Shown here one piece after another: positions 46,851-54,766 of a DNA stretch of 64,000 bases. A program made the position numbers and the translations under genes. Numbering within the stretch: the stretch's first letter is position 1; each line of letters opens with the position of its first letter. The stretch comes from Lewinellaceae bacterium. Its GTDB lineage: Bacteria > Bacteroidota > Bacteroidia > Chitinophagales > Saprospiraceae. Where the stretch lies: assembly GCA_020636215.1 (NCBI GenBank), contig JACJYG010000008.1:358501-422500 (forward strand), written 5' to 3'. The notes under the pieces were generated by a model that worked only from the letters and a program-made list of their open reading frames with translations, was not told the origin of the DNA and ran no database searches.

Positions 46851-48308
46851 CTATATCCCCCCAAAGCACAAATACTTCACTTCCATAAACTCCTCCAGCC
46901 CGTACTTGGAGCCTTCCCGCCCAATGCCGCTTTCCTTCACCCCTCCGAAAGGAGCAACAGCCGTAGAGATCATCCCTGTGTTGATGCCCACCATGCCGTA
47001 CTCCAGGGCTTCCGCCACGCGCCATACCCGGCCAACATCCCGTCCGTAGAAATAGGCGGCCAGGCCGTATTGGGTGGCGTTGGCGGCGGCAATCACTTCG
47101 TCGTCATTTTTAAAACGATAGACCGGTGCGACGGGCCCGAAGATCTCTTCGTTGGTCAATTTCATGCTGTTGTTGACATTGGCCAGCACGGTGGGCTGAT
47201 AAAAAGTGCCGCCCCGTTGATGGCGATGGCCACCGGTGATCACCCGAGCTCCTTTTTCAAGCGCATCGGCCACCAGGTATTCCACCTTTTCCAGGGCAGC
47301 CTGGTTGATGAGTGGGCCTATGCTCACACCGGTTTCCAGCCCGGAGCCTACCTGCTGTTGCGCTACTGCTTTGGCTAGTTTATCTACAAACACATCGTAG
47401 ATGCTATCCTGGGCGTACAGGCGGTTGGCGCATACACAAGTCTGCCCGGCATTGCGGTATTTGGAAGCGATGGCGCCGGCCACCGCTTCGTCGATATCGG
47501 CATCGTCGAAGACAATGAAAGGGGCGTTGCCACCCAATTCCAGGGCGACCTTCTTGACGGTGTCGGCGCATTGTGCCATCAGCAGTTTACCGACCTCCGT
47601 TGAGCCGGTAAAGGACAACTTCCGGACGATGGGATTGGCGGTCAGTTCCCCGCCCACAGCGGCAGGATCACTGGTGGTGACAATATTCAAAACCCCGGGC
47701 GGGAAACCGGCGCGCTCCGCCAACTCTGCCAGGGCGAGGGCAGACAGTGGCGTATCTTCCGCCGGTTTGATGACCACCGTGCAGCCTGCCGCCAGGGCCG
47801 GCGCTACCTTGCGGGTGATCATGGCGTTGGGAAAATTCCAGGGGGTAATAGCCGCCACCACGCCGATGGGCTGTTTGATAACGATGATGCGCTTGTCGGC
47901 CCCATGGCCGGGGATCACATCGCCGTAGGCGCGTTTGGCTTCTTCGGCGAACCATTCCACGAAGGAAGCGCCGTAGGCGATCTCCCCTTTTGCTTCCGGC
48001 AGCGGTTTACCTTGTTCGGTGGTGAGGATCAGCCCCAGGTCCGGCACATTGGCCATTTGCAGTTCGTACCAGCGCCGGAGAATAGCCGAACGCTCACCGG
48101 CCGTTTTGCCCCGCCATGCAGGCAGAGCGGCATGAGCGGCTTCGATAGCGCGGCGGGTCTCGGCAACGCCCATATCCGGCACTTCGGCGATGAGAGCGCC
48201 ATCGGCCGGGTTGTGGATGGGGTAGGTTTCGCGGTTATCGGCCGCTACCCATTGGCCGTTGAGAAAAGCCTTGTTACGGAACAGGGAAGGATCTTGAATG
48301 GAAAGCAT
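46851..48308 (-). CDS. gabD: Succinate-semialdehyde dehydrogenase
   Basis: 485 aa, full length. NAD(P)-dependent aldehyde dehydrogenase with TPWNFPNAMITRKVAPALAA, the Glu motif VALELGGNAPF, the catalytic Cys in RNAGQTCVCANR and the C-terminal PFGGVKESGIGREGSKYG. The KPAEDTPLSA, SFTGSTEVGK and GQTCVCANR stretches are those of GabD-type enzymes, which oxidise succinate semialdehyde to succinate. Other short-chain semialdehydes cannot be excluded. Forms the border of the RHS island. Confidence 0.88.
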   Translation of the reverse strand: MLSIQDPSLFRNKAFLNGQWVAADNRETYPIHNPADGALIAEVPDMGVAETRRAIEAAHAALPAWRGKTAGERSAILRRWYELQMANVPDLGLILTTEQGKPLPEAKGEIAYGASFVEWFAEEAKRAYGDVIPGHGADKRIIVIKQPIGVVAAITPWNFPNAMITRKVAPALAAGCTVVIKPAEDTPLSALALAELAERAGFPPGVLNIVTTSDPAAVGGELTANPIVRKLSFTGSTEVGKLLMAQCADTVKKVALELGGNAPFIVFDDADIDEAVAGAIASKYRNAGQTCVCANRLYAQDSIYDVFVDKLAKAVAQQQVGSGLETGVSIGPLINQAALEKVEYLVADALEKGARVITGGHRHQRGGTFYQPTVLANVNNSMKLTNEEIFGPVAPVYRFKNDDEVIAAANATQYGLAAYFYGRDVGRVWRVAEALEYGMVGINTGMISTAVAPFGGVKESGIGREGSKYGLEEFMEVKYLCFGGI

Positions 48309-48437
48309 AAGTTGTTGTTTTCAGTTCTTACTTTTCTACGTGTAGAAGATAGTCATTGTTCAAATGGCTTGACGGAGAAAAATTACTTTTCTATCTTAAG
48401 CCTTTTACTTTTATTCATTCGCAAAGGCCTTTATCTC

Positions 48438-49007
48438 GTGGAAATCACCGAAGTCTTTTACCCCAATCTCCGCCAGGAATGGCGCAACTGGTTGCAAACC
48501 CATCATCAGAAAAAGCCGGAAGTCTGGGTGCGCACCTTTAGAAAAGCAACGGGAAAGCCCTCTATTTCCTATGATGATTTAGTAGAGGAATGCCTCTGTT
48601 TCGGCTGGATCGATGGCCTAGTTAAAAAATACGATGAAGAAAGCCGGGTACAGCGCATTACCCCCCGCCGGAAGAAAAGCTTCTTATCGGAACTCAACCG
48701 CCAAAGGGTATGGAAACTGCAACGGCTCAGCTTAATGACCGCTGCCGGCCTGGCGCCCATCGAAGATCAGATCGGCTCGCCCAATGACCCATTGGAAATC
48801 CCTGCCTGGGTAGAGGAACAACTCCAGGAAGACCCGCTGGTTTGGGAAAATTTCCGGCAGTTCTCCCATTTCTACCAACGGCTAAAGGTCGGCTGGATCA
48901 AGGAATGCGGCCCCAGGCGGCAGGAGGAAGCCCAAAAACGGCTGAATTACTTGATTAAAATGACGCGGCAGGGAAAACAATACGGGACGATACCGTTGGA
49001 GGATTAA
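48438..49007 (+). CDS. YdeI/OmpD-associated family protein
   Basis: 189 aa starting at GTG (MEITEVFYPNLRQEW). The frame is open much further upstream, but only as antisense of the dehydrogenase gene, so the GTG is preferred on family length. Signature parts: EECLCFGWIDGLVKKYDE, QRITPRRKKSFLSELN, and a C-terminal half with WIKECGPRRQEEAQKRL. Family members are linked to resistance to bacteriocins or antimicrobial peptides in some species; the mechanism is unknown. Confidence 0.83.
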   Translation: MEITEVFYPNLRQEWRNWLQTHHQKKPEVWVRTFRKATGKPSISYDDLVEECLCFGWIDGLVKKYDEESRVQRITPRRKKSFLSELNRQRVWKLQRLSLMTAAGLAPIEDQIGSPNDPLEIPAWVEEQLQEDPLVWENFRQFSHFYQRLKVGWIKECGPRRQEEAQKRLNYLIKMTRQGKQYGTIPLED

Positions 49008-49029
49008 AGCTGAAAGGTGAAAGTATTCT

Positions 49030-49263
49030 TCAACACCACCGTCCGCGCGCTTGAAAAAGATAAATACGGAATTTACCATTCAGCAGGCCGTTGTATACGG
49101 TGTACAGGTCATTCCCTTCCCGGGGATTGGAGCGCAGGCGAATATTGCCGGCCGGCAGTTCAGAAAGCGCTGCCCCAAATTGAGGATTCTGCATTTTATA
49201 AGGCAGGGGTGGAACTTTTTCCCAGGCACTTTCATTTAATACCCCATCCAGGGGAATTGTACT
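49030..49263 (-). pseudogene. Internally deleted CBM9/DUF5916-like gene remnant
   Basis: The minus strand reads IPLDGVLNESAWEKVPPLPY and QNPQFGAALSE, the N-terminal CBM9-like module of secreted DUF5916 proteins. It then continues directly with IRLRSNPREGNDLYTVYNGL, which resembles the last ~40 residues of the same family. About 600 residues between these ends are missing; a TGA follows. Clear decay by deletion. Confidence 0.55.
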
Positions 49264-49358
49264 AAATTTGCCCGCTCTTTTGCGTGGGTGGGGATGTCAC
49301 TAAGTACGCTGTAAGAGCTTGTTCAAATTTCACTTCCAAAAACACTATCTCAATACAA

Positions 49359-50681
49359 ATGTGGAACGAAGTCCGGCATACCTTGCGCCTGGGATGGCCG
49401 ATCATCCTGGGCAACCTTACGCAGATGCTGCTGGGCATTATCGATAGCGCCATGGTAGGCGCCATTCACAGCAGTCAATTGGCGGCGGCATCCTTTGTCA
49501 ACAATCTCATCACTATTCCACTGATACTGGGCATTGGGCTGACGATGGCCATTTCCCCATTGGTAGCCAACGCTATGGGGGAAGACGATAAAGACAAACC
49601 TCTCCGGATAATGTACAATGGCCTGTGGATCGTCGGCATCGTAGCCCTGCTGATGGCTATTGTCATCCACCTGGGCGTAGATATCGTCTACCACATGGGA
49701 CAGGACCTCATCGTGGCGGAGCTATCGAAGGAGTACCTGATTTGGATGGGCTGGGGCATGGTGCCCATGGTATTGTTCATTGGAATGAAGCAATTCGCCG
49801 ACGGCCTGGGGAAAACGCAGGCGCCCATGTATATCGCCCTGGCTTCCCTGCCCATCAATGTCATCCTCAATTACATGTTTATCTTTGGAAAATGGGGCGC
49901 CCCAAGGCTGGAACTGGAAGGAGCCGGTATCGGCACGCTGGTGGCCAGAGTGATGATTATGATCGCCATTGCAGTACTCATCTTCCGAGGCCGGGGCTTT
50001 GCCCCCTACCGCCAGCATTTGCGGGAACAGTTACAGTTTCGAAAAGACCGCTTGCGCGATGTGTTTCGGATCGGGATACCTTCTGCCCTGCAGTACGGCA
50101 TGGAGGCAGGCTCTTTTGCCGTTTCCGGCATCATGGCCGGCTGGCTGGGGTATGTACAGCAGGCGGCGCATCAGATCGCACTCGGCCTGGCTTCAGTGAC
50201 TTTTATGGTGTCGCTCGGCATCAGCGTCGCGGGCAGCATCCGCGTGGCCTATGCCCATGGGAAAAGAGATTGGCTCAGCGCCCAGCGAATTGGAAAGACC
50301 ACCTTGCTCATGGCGGCCTCTTATGGCGTATTTTGCGCAATTTTGTTCATCCTGGGCCGCCATCAATTGCCCCTGATGTTTAACGATGAACCCGAAGTGC
50401 TGGCCTTCGCTGCTACCCTATTGTTGCTGGCGGCAGTTTTCCAGATATCCGATTCGGTGCAGGCCGTAGGGGTAGGCCTCCTGCGTGGTATCCAGGATGT
50501 GCGGGTGCCGACCGTATTGGTGGGCCTGGCATATTGGGCGATCGGTATCCCTACCGGCTATTATCTGGCCTTCAATGCCGGCTTCGAAGTGGCCGGCATC
50601 TGGACGGGCTTCGTGATGGGGCTGAGCGCCAGTGCCCTGCTGTTGTCAGTGCGGTTTTTGAAGCTGACAAGAGTAAAGTAA
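49359..50681 (+). CDS. MATE-family efflux transporter (NorM-like)
   Basis: 440 aa from MWNEVRHTLRLGWP. A start 25 codons earlier is open but unlike the family. About 12 membrane helices. Typical parts: LGWPIILGNLTQMLLGIIDS with MVGAI, ISPLVANAMGE, FADGLGKTQAPM, GIPSALQYGMEAGSFAVSGI, HQIALGLASVTFMVSLGIS and LRGIQDVRVPT. Exports drugs or other cations in exchange for Na+ or H+. An exact -7 box TAAATTTG lies at 49263-49270. Confidence 0.9.
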   Translation: MWNEVRHTLRLGWPIILGNLTQMLLGIIDSAMVGAIHSSQLAAASFVNNLITIPLILGIGLTMAISPLVANAMGEDDKDKPLRIMYNGLWIVGIVALLMAIVIHLGVDIVYHMGQDLIVAELSKEYLIWMGWGMVPMVLFIGMKQFADGLGKTQAPMYIALASLPINVILNYMFIFGKWGAPRLELEGAGIGTLVARVMIMIAIAVLIFRGRGFAPYRQHLREQLQFRKDRLRDVFRIGIPSALQYGMEAGSFAVSGIMAGWLGYVQQAAHQIALGLASVTFMVSLGISVAGSIRVAYAHGKRDWLSAQRIGKTTLLMAASYGVFCAILFILGRHQLPLMFNDEPEVLAFAATLLLLAAVFQISDSVQAVGVGLLRGIQDVRVPTVLVGLAYWAIGIPTGYYLAFNAGFEVAGIWTGFVMGLSASALLLSVRFLKLTRVK

Positions 50682-50683
50682 TC

Positions 50684-51376
50684 CTACCAATCAATAACCC
50701 GTTTATCCCTGATGAACTTCCCACTCAGGTTCTGCGGAGCATCTGTAGCCAGCCAAACCGGCGTTTCCGCCCCTTTTGCCACCGGACGGGTTGCACCAGC
50801 TCCCCCCATATCCGTTTTGACCCAACCGGGACAGACTGCATTTACTGCAATATTCCGGCGCTGCAATTCATAGGCCAATTGACGGGTGATACTATTGAGC
50901 ATGGTTTTGGACACACAATAAGCCGGCGACCACCCACCCACCGGATCTGTCATGGAACCGCCGCTACTGGAAATCATGACGATCCGGGCGGGATTGTTCA
51001 GGTACGGCAGAAAGGCTTTGCTCACCAGGAGCGGGCCGAAACAGTTGGTGGTGATGGTTTGCTCCATAATCTCGTCAGCATCGCTGGAAATCCGGGCATC
51101 GGTTTTGAGGAGGATAGCCGCGTTGTTAACCAATACATCTAATTTGATGTCATGGGAGCTAAACTGTCGGGCGGCGGCCAGGATACTTTTCTTATCAGTG
51201 ACATCCATCCTTAAGGGAACAGCCTGGAGGCCTTCTTTCGTCAATTGAGCCAATGCTTTTTCCATTTTTTCTTCATTCCGGCCGGAAAGGAATACCTGAA
51301 ATCCCTGCCGGCCGAGCTGCCGGGCGATTTCAAATCCGATGCCTTTGTTGGCGCCGGTGATGAGTGCTGTTTTCAT
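50684..51376 (-). CDS. Short-chain dehydrogenase/reductase
   Basis: 230 aa from MKTALITGANKGIG. Classical SDR: Rossmann glycine motif TGANKGIG at 7-14, an Arg in SGRNEEK that favours NADPH, NNAA at about 88, catalytic Ser in MISSSGG, Tyr-Lys in SPAYCVSK and NAVCPGWVKTDMGG. Similar to carbonyl-reductase-like SDRs. Substrate unknown. Convergent with the MATE gene, 2 bp apart. Confidence 0.9.
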   Translation of the reverse strand: MKTALITGANKGIGFEIARQLGRQGFQVFLSGRNEEKMEKALAQLTKEGLQAVPLRMDVTDKKSILAAARQFSSHDIKLDVLVNNAAILLKTDARISSDADEIMEQTITTNCFGPLLVSKAFLPYLNNPARIVMISSSGGSMTDPVGGWSPAYCVSKTMLNSITRQLAYELQRRNIAVNAVCPGWVKTDMGGAGATRPVAKGAETPVWLATDAPQNLSGKFIRDKRVIDW

Positions 51377-51510
51377 ATCGCGAAAATAAAATTCTGGTTC
51401 CTCCAAAAATAATAAATCTTTAGGCCAGGCCCCAACCTGGTAAAAACTAATCCAAGGATGTATGATTAGCCTAAATTCCCAAATCCAGGAAACCTATTTT
51501 TATTTTTTTA

Positions 51511-51549
51511 GTTCTTTTTTTGCAGAACTAAAAAAAATACTTACCTTTG
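51511..51549 (+). promoter_or_regulatory. Promoter and operator of the efflux regulator gene
   Basis: A perfect 13-base inverted repeat (51503-51515 and 51524-51536) contains GTTCT-N8-AGAAC. The -33 element TTTG at 51519-51522 falls inside the 8-base spacer; an exact -7 box TACCTTTG follows at 51542-51549 (19 bp apart). A protein bound to the repeat would block polymerase, so autorepression is likely. The same GTTCT-N8-AGAAC motif occurs twice before the efflux operon. Confidence 0.75.
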
Positions 51550-51568
51550 CCTCATCAATATTAAAGTC

Positions 51569-52051
51569 ATGTCAACGACAACCGATCGTGCCACGAGAAT
51601 AAAATCCAGAGTAGAAGAAATGGGTATCTTCTTCGAGAAGCAGGGCCACTCTCCCATGAAAGGCCGGGTGTTGGCCTTCCTGCTTCTGGCAGAGCCACCC
51701 TACAAAGATTTTTACGAGATACAGGAATTCCTGCAGGCCAGCAAAAGTGCTGTCAGTAATGCCCTAAACCATCTTCAAGACGAAGGAATCATTGATTATA
51801 TTACCTTCAGTGGCGACCGCCGGCGCTATTTCCGGGTGAACTGCAATAGCTGGTTGAAATCCATAAGAGGCAAAATTGACCAGGTAACCACCTTAAAGGA
51901 CCTGCTTAAGGCTGTACTGGTGGAACGGCAGGATAGCAAACACCTGGATTTCAATGAGGGGCTGGAGGAAATCGTCGAATTCCATGAGTTCATCTCCGAA
52001 AAGATTGAGATCCTTCTTGAAGAATGGAAAAATAAAAAAGGCATTTCCTGA
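51569..52051 (+). CDS. GbsR/MarR-type winged-helix regulator of the efflux operon
   Basis: 160 aa. A winged helix-turn-helix covers about 30-95 (YEIQEFLQASKSAVSNALNH, LQDEGIIDYI, wing FSGDRRRYFRV), followed by a long helical dimerisation tail. The overall plan is that of GbsR-like MarR-superfamily regulators. Its own promoter and the RND operon share the GTTCT-N8-AGAAC operator, so it probably represses both. The inducing compound is unknown. Confidence 0.85.
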   Translation: MSTTTDRATRIKSRVEEMGIFFEKQGHSPMKGRVLAFLLLAEPPYKDFYEIQEFLQASKSAVSNALNHLQDEGIIDYITFSGDRRRYFRVNCNSWLKSIRGKIDQVTTLKDLLKAVLVERQDSKHLDFNEGLEEIVEFHEFISEKIEILLEEWKNKKGIS

Positions 52052-52069
52052 ATTTTTTTTAATCTAATG

Positions 52070-52087
52070 GTTCTTTTGATTCAGAAC
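52070..52087 (+). promoter_or_regulatory. Operator copy 2 upstream of the RND operon
   Basis: GTTCT (52070-52074), 8 bp, AGAAC (52083-52087): same half-sites and spacing as the operator over the regulator promoter. Lies 19 bp after the regulator stop and 117 bp before the TolC-like gene. Confidence 0.7.
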
Positions 52088-52161
52088 TAACTTTTTTGTT
52101 CGAAACTTTTAAATAAAAGTAGTTACTAAAATATGGTGCTGCTATTTTTTTCACCCGAATA

Positions 52162-52179
52162 GTTCTTAAAATCCAGAAC
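52162..52179 (+). promoter_or_regulatory. Operator copy 3 upstream of the RND operon
   Basis: GTTCT (52162-52166), 8 bp, AGAAC (52175-52179). It is 92 bp (about nine helical turns) downstream of copy 2 and 24 bp before the ATG of the TolC-like gene, so it probably overlaps the start of transcription or the leader. Confidence 0.7.
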
Positions 52180-52203
52180 AAACAGAATTTAAAAGATCAT
52201 CCA

Positions 52204-53586
52204 ATGCATGCTTTAACGAAGAAAATTTTCCTGGCCCTATGGCTGATAACCTCAGCAGGTTGGAACCTGGCTACTGCGCAGCAGGCCTTACCTCCTTCCG
52301 TCGATAAAATAGGGATGACGCTGCGCGATTGTATTGATTATGCCCTGGAACACAACCCCGGCCTGCAAAGCGTACAGTTGGACGAAGTAGCCGGCGCGTA
52401 CCGGGTCAAGGAAGTCCGGGCGAGCGGCCTGCCGCAGGTGAATGCGTCCGGAAGGTACACCGATAATTTTTCCCTGCCCACTCAATTGTTGCCGGGAGAA
52501 ATTTTTGGAGAGCCCGGCACGACCATACCCGTGCAATTCGGCGTCCGTTACGGGCTTACCGCCGGAGTGGAAGTGAACCAATTGCTGTTCAGCAAGTCGT
52601 ATTTCACCGGACTGAAAGCAGCGGAAGCTTCTACCGGCTATTACGAGCTGAACACCCTGAAAACAAAGGAGGGCCTGGTCTACAACATTGTTCAAATCTA
52701 CCTGCAACTGCAGATCACAGATAAGCAGAAGGAGATACTCCGGGCCAACCTCAACCGGGTCAATCAGTTGATTGAGATCACCCAGGCCCAATTTGAAGAA
52801 GGCATTGTCAAGAAGATCGATGTAGACCAGCTAAGGGTTAACCGAACTAACTTGAATACGGAGATCCAAAACCTGGAGATCGGCTACGAACAGCAAGTTC
52901 ACCTCCTGCAGTTTTATATGGGCATGCCTGTACAAGAGGAGCTCAAAATCGCCGAACTGCTGGAATCCAACCCTTCCCCTCAATTGGCCAATGGGCTTCA
53001 ATTGGAGTACAACACCACTCTGCGGCTACTTCATAAGCAACAAGAACTTACTGGCCTGGAACTTCAAAGCGTACGGGACGGTTATTTTCCCACCCTTTCC
53101 GCTTTCGCCAGCTACAACTGGCAGGGACAATCGAGCCAGCTCTTCTCAAAAGATAATGCGATAAACACCTTCAGCACCGGTATGTGGGGGCTATCCCTCA
53201 ATGTGCCTATTTTCGACGGGTTTCAGAAACGGAACAAAATCCAGCAGATCCATGTGCAGCAGCAGCAGCTTGGGCTTAATTTCCGCCAGGCATCTAACCT
53301 GACCCAGATGGAATTTCACAATGCTACCGAGCAATTACGCCAAAGCCAGACGCTCATCAGCCAACAGGAGGAAAATATGAAACTGGCGGAGGAACTCTAC
53401 GGCATCACCGCTCTTTCCTACCAGGAAGGCGTGGCGCCGCTGACCGAACTGCTCAATGCAGAGACCAGCCTAAAAGAAGCTCAAACACAATACCTCACCG
53501 CAACCCTGCAAAAGAAACTTGCCGAGCTCGACCACCTGAAAACCAGTGGAGAACTGGCCCGGCTGATCGAAACGGCTGGAAAGTAA
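52204..53586 (+). CDS. TolC-family outer membrane efflux protein
   Basis: 460 aa with a signal peptide (FLALWLITSAGWNLATAQQ). Two OEP repeats, about 35-240 and 260-455, with MTLRDCIDYALEHNPGL near the start and the LAEELYGITALSYQEGVAPL helix near the end. Forms the trimeric outer-membrane channel of the RND pump encoded by the next two genes (50 bp gap). First gene of the operon, behind two operators. Confidence 0.9.
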   Translation: MHALTKKIFLALWLITSAGWNLATAQQALPPSVDKIGMTLRDCIDYALEHNPGLQSVQLDEVAGAYRVKEVRASGLPQVNASGRYTDNFSLPTQLLPGEIFGEPGTTIPVQFGVRYGLTAGVEVNQLLFSKSYFTGLKAAEASTGYYELNTLKTKEGLVYNIVQIYLQLQITDKQKEILRANLNRVNQLIEITQAQFEEGIVKKIDVDQLRVNRTNLNTEIQNLEIGYEQQVHLLQFYMGMPVQEELKIAELLESNPSPQLANGLQLEYNTTLRLLHKQQELTGLELQSVRDGYFPTLSAFASYNWQGQSSQLFSKDNAINTFSTGMWGLSLNVPIFDGFQKRNKIQQIHVQQQQLGLNFRQASNLTQMEFHNATEQLRQSQTLISQQEENMKLAEELYGITALSYQEGVAPLTELLNAETSLKEAQTQYLTATLQKKLAELDHLKTSGELARLIETAGK

Positions 53587-53636
53587 AAGCTCGTTGTCCA
53601 AACCATTTTCAAAAAAACATTAAAGTAATATCTATA

Positions 53637-54734
53637 ATGAAAATCGTAAGAATCGCCCTCACTGTCCTCACAATCGCCGGTATTACGGGACTATTTGCCT
53701 TCCGGCTTTACAACAACAAACAGAAAATCAATGAAAAGGCACAGCCCAGAGAAGAAGTCATCACTGCTATTCCAGTAAGGGTAGCCCAGGTGGAAAAACT
53801 CCCGATTGATAATAGCCTCAATTTGACTGGATCCTTTGAGGCCCGCCAGGAACTCAACATTATTGCTGAAGCCCAGGGCCGCCTCACCAGCTTGCGAATC
53901 GAAGAGGGGGCGGCTGTGCAAAAGGGGCAGGCTGTAGCCAAAATCGATGATACTGGCATTCGTTCCCAATTGGCGACTGCCCAGGCCAGTATGGAAAAAT
54001 CAAAAAAAGACGTCGAGCGCTACGAACGCCTCGTAAAGGCCGGCGCTGTCAGCCAACAGCAACTGGAAGAGATGAAACTCAACCTCCAAAATATGGAGAC
54101 CAACGTGACTGCGGTGGAGCAGCAGCTTAAATACACTACCGTAAAATCACCCATGACGGGAATTGTGAAGGAAGTAAAAGTAGAGGAAGGCAGCTTCGCC
54201 ACACCCGGCGCCACCATTGCCACTGTTGTTGATATCAGCCGGCTGAAAATGGTCGTGAAGGTTCCGGAAACCGACATCGTAAAGGTAAAAAAAGGCCAGC
54301 AGGTGGAAATCAAAACAGACGTGTACCCCGATAAAGTATTCACCGGCAAGATAAGCCTCATCAGTGTTCAGGCTGACCAGGGAAGGAAATTCGATGTAGA
54401 AATTGAACTACCCAACGACAAGCAATTCCCGCTGAAAGCAGGCATGTATGGCTCTGTACTGATCCAGCCAGCTTATGGAAAAACGGAGTATGCCCTGTTC
54501 GTACCCCGCAATGCCCTCACCGGCAGCGTGAAAGACGCCAAAGTGTATGTCCTGCAACCCGATAGCACCGTCGTGTTGCGCAAACTGCAGGTGGGCGAGG
54601 ATAACGAAGGGCAGGTCCCCGTACTGGAAGGCCTGTCTGAAGGGGAAACGGTCATTATTACCGGCCAGATCAACCTCTCCGACGGCAAAAAAGTGAAGAT
54701 CATCGGCAACGAACTGACGGCAGCAAAGCAATAA
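53637..54734 (+). CDS. RND efflux periplasmic adaptor (membrane fusion protein)
   Basis: 365 aa with an N-terminal membrane anchor (LTVLTIAGITGLFAFRL). Lipoyl-like half motifs (LNIIAEAQGRLTSLRIEEGA and VKSPMTGIVKEVKVEEGS) flank a short coiled-coil hairpin (about 105-160). A beta-barrel with VDISRLKMVVKVPETDI and a membrane-proximal domain (LTGSVKDAKVYVLQPD) follow. Links the inner-membrane pump to the TolC-like channel. Confidence 0.9.
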   Translation: MKIVRIALTVLTIAGITGLFAFRLYNNKQKINEKAQPREEVITAIPVRVAQVEKLPIDNSLNLTGSFEARQELNIIAEAQGRLTSLRIEEGAAVQKGQAVAKIDDTGIRSQLATAQASMEKSKKDVERYERLVKAGAVSQQQLEEMKLNLQNMETNVTAVEQQLKYTTVKSPMTGIVKEVKVEEGSFATPGATIATVVDISRLKMVVKVPETDIVKVKKGQQVEIKTDVYPDKVFTGKISLISVQADQGRKFDVEIELPNDKQFPLKAGMYGSVLIQPAYGKTEYALFVPRNALTGSVKDAKVYVLQPDSTVVLRKLQVGEDNEGQVPVLEGLSEGETVIITGQINLSDGKKVKIIGNELTAAKQ

Positions 54735-54766
54735 TTTATTATTCACCCTATCATCCCTGAATAAAA

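Noticed and set aside
46564..47025. 153-codon minus-strand frame as a full gene
   Set aside because: Its first ~55 codons are an out-of-frame reading of the dehydrogenase gene's 3' end; only the part after 46850 looks like protein, so it is listed as a truncated tip.
47904..48437. Possible long N-terminal extension of the YdeI-like gene
   Set aside because: This part is antisense of the dehydrogenase gene, and family members start near the GTG at 48438.
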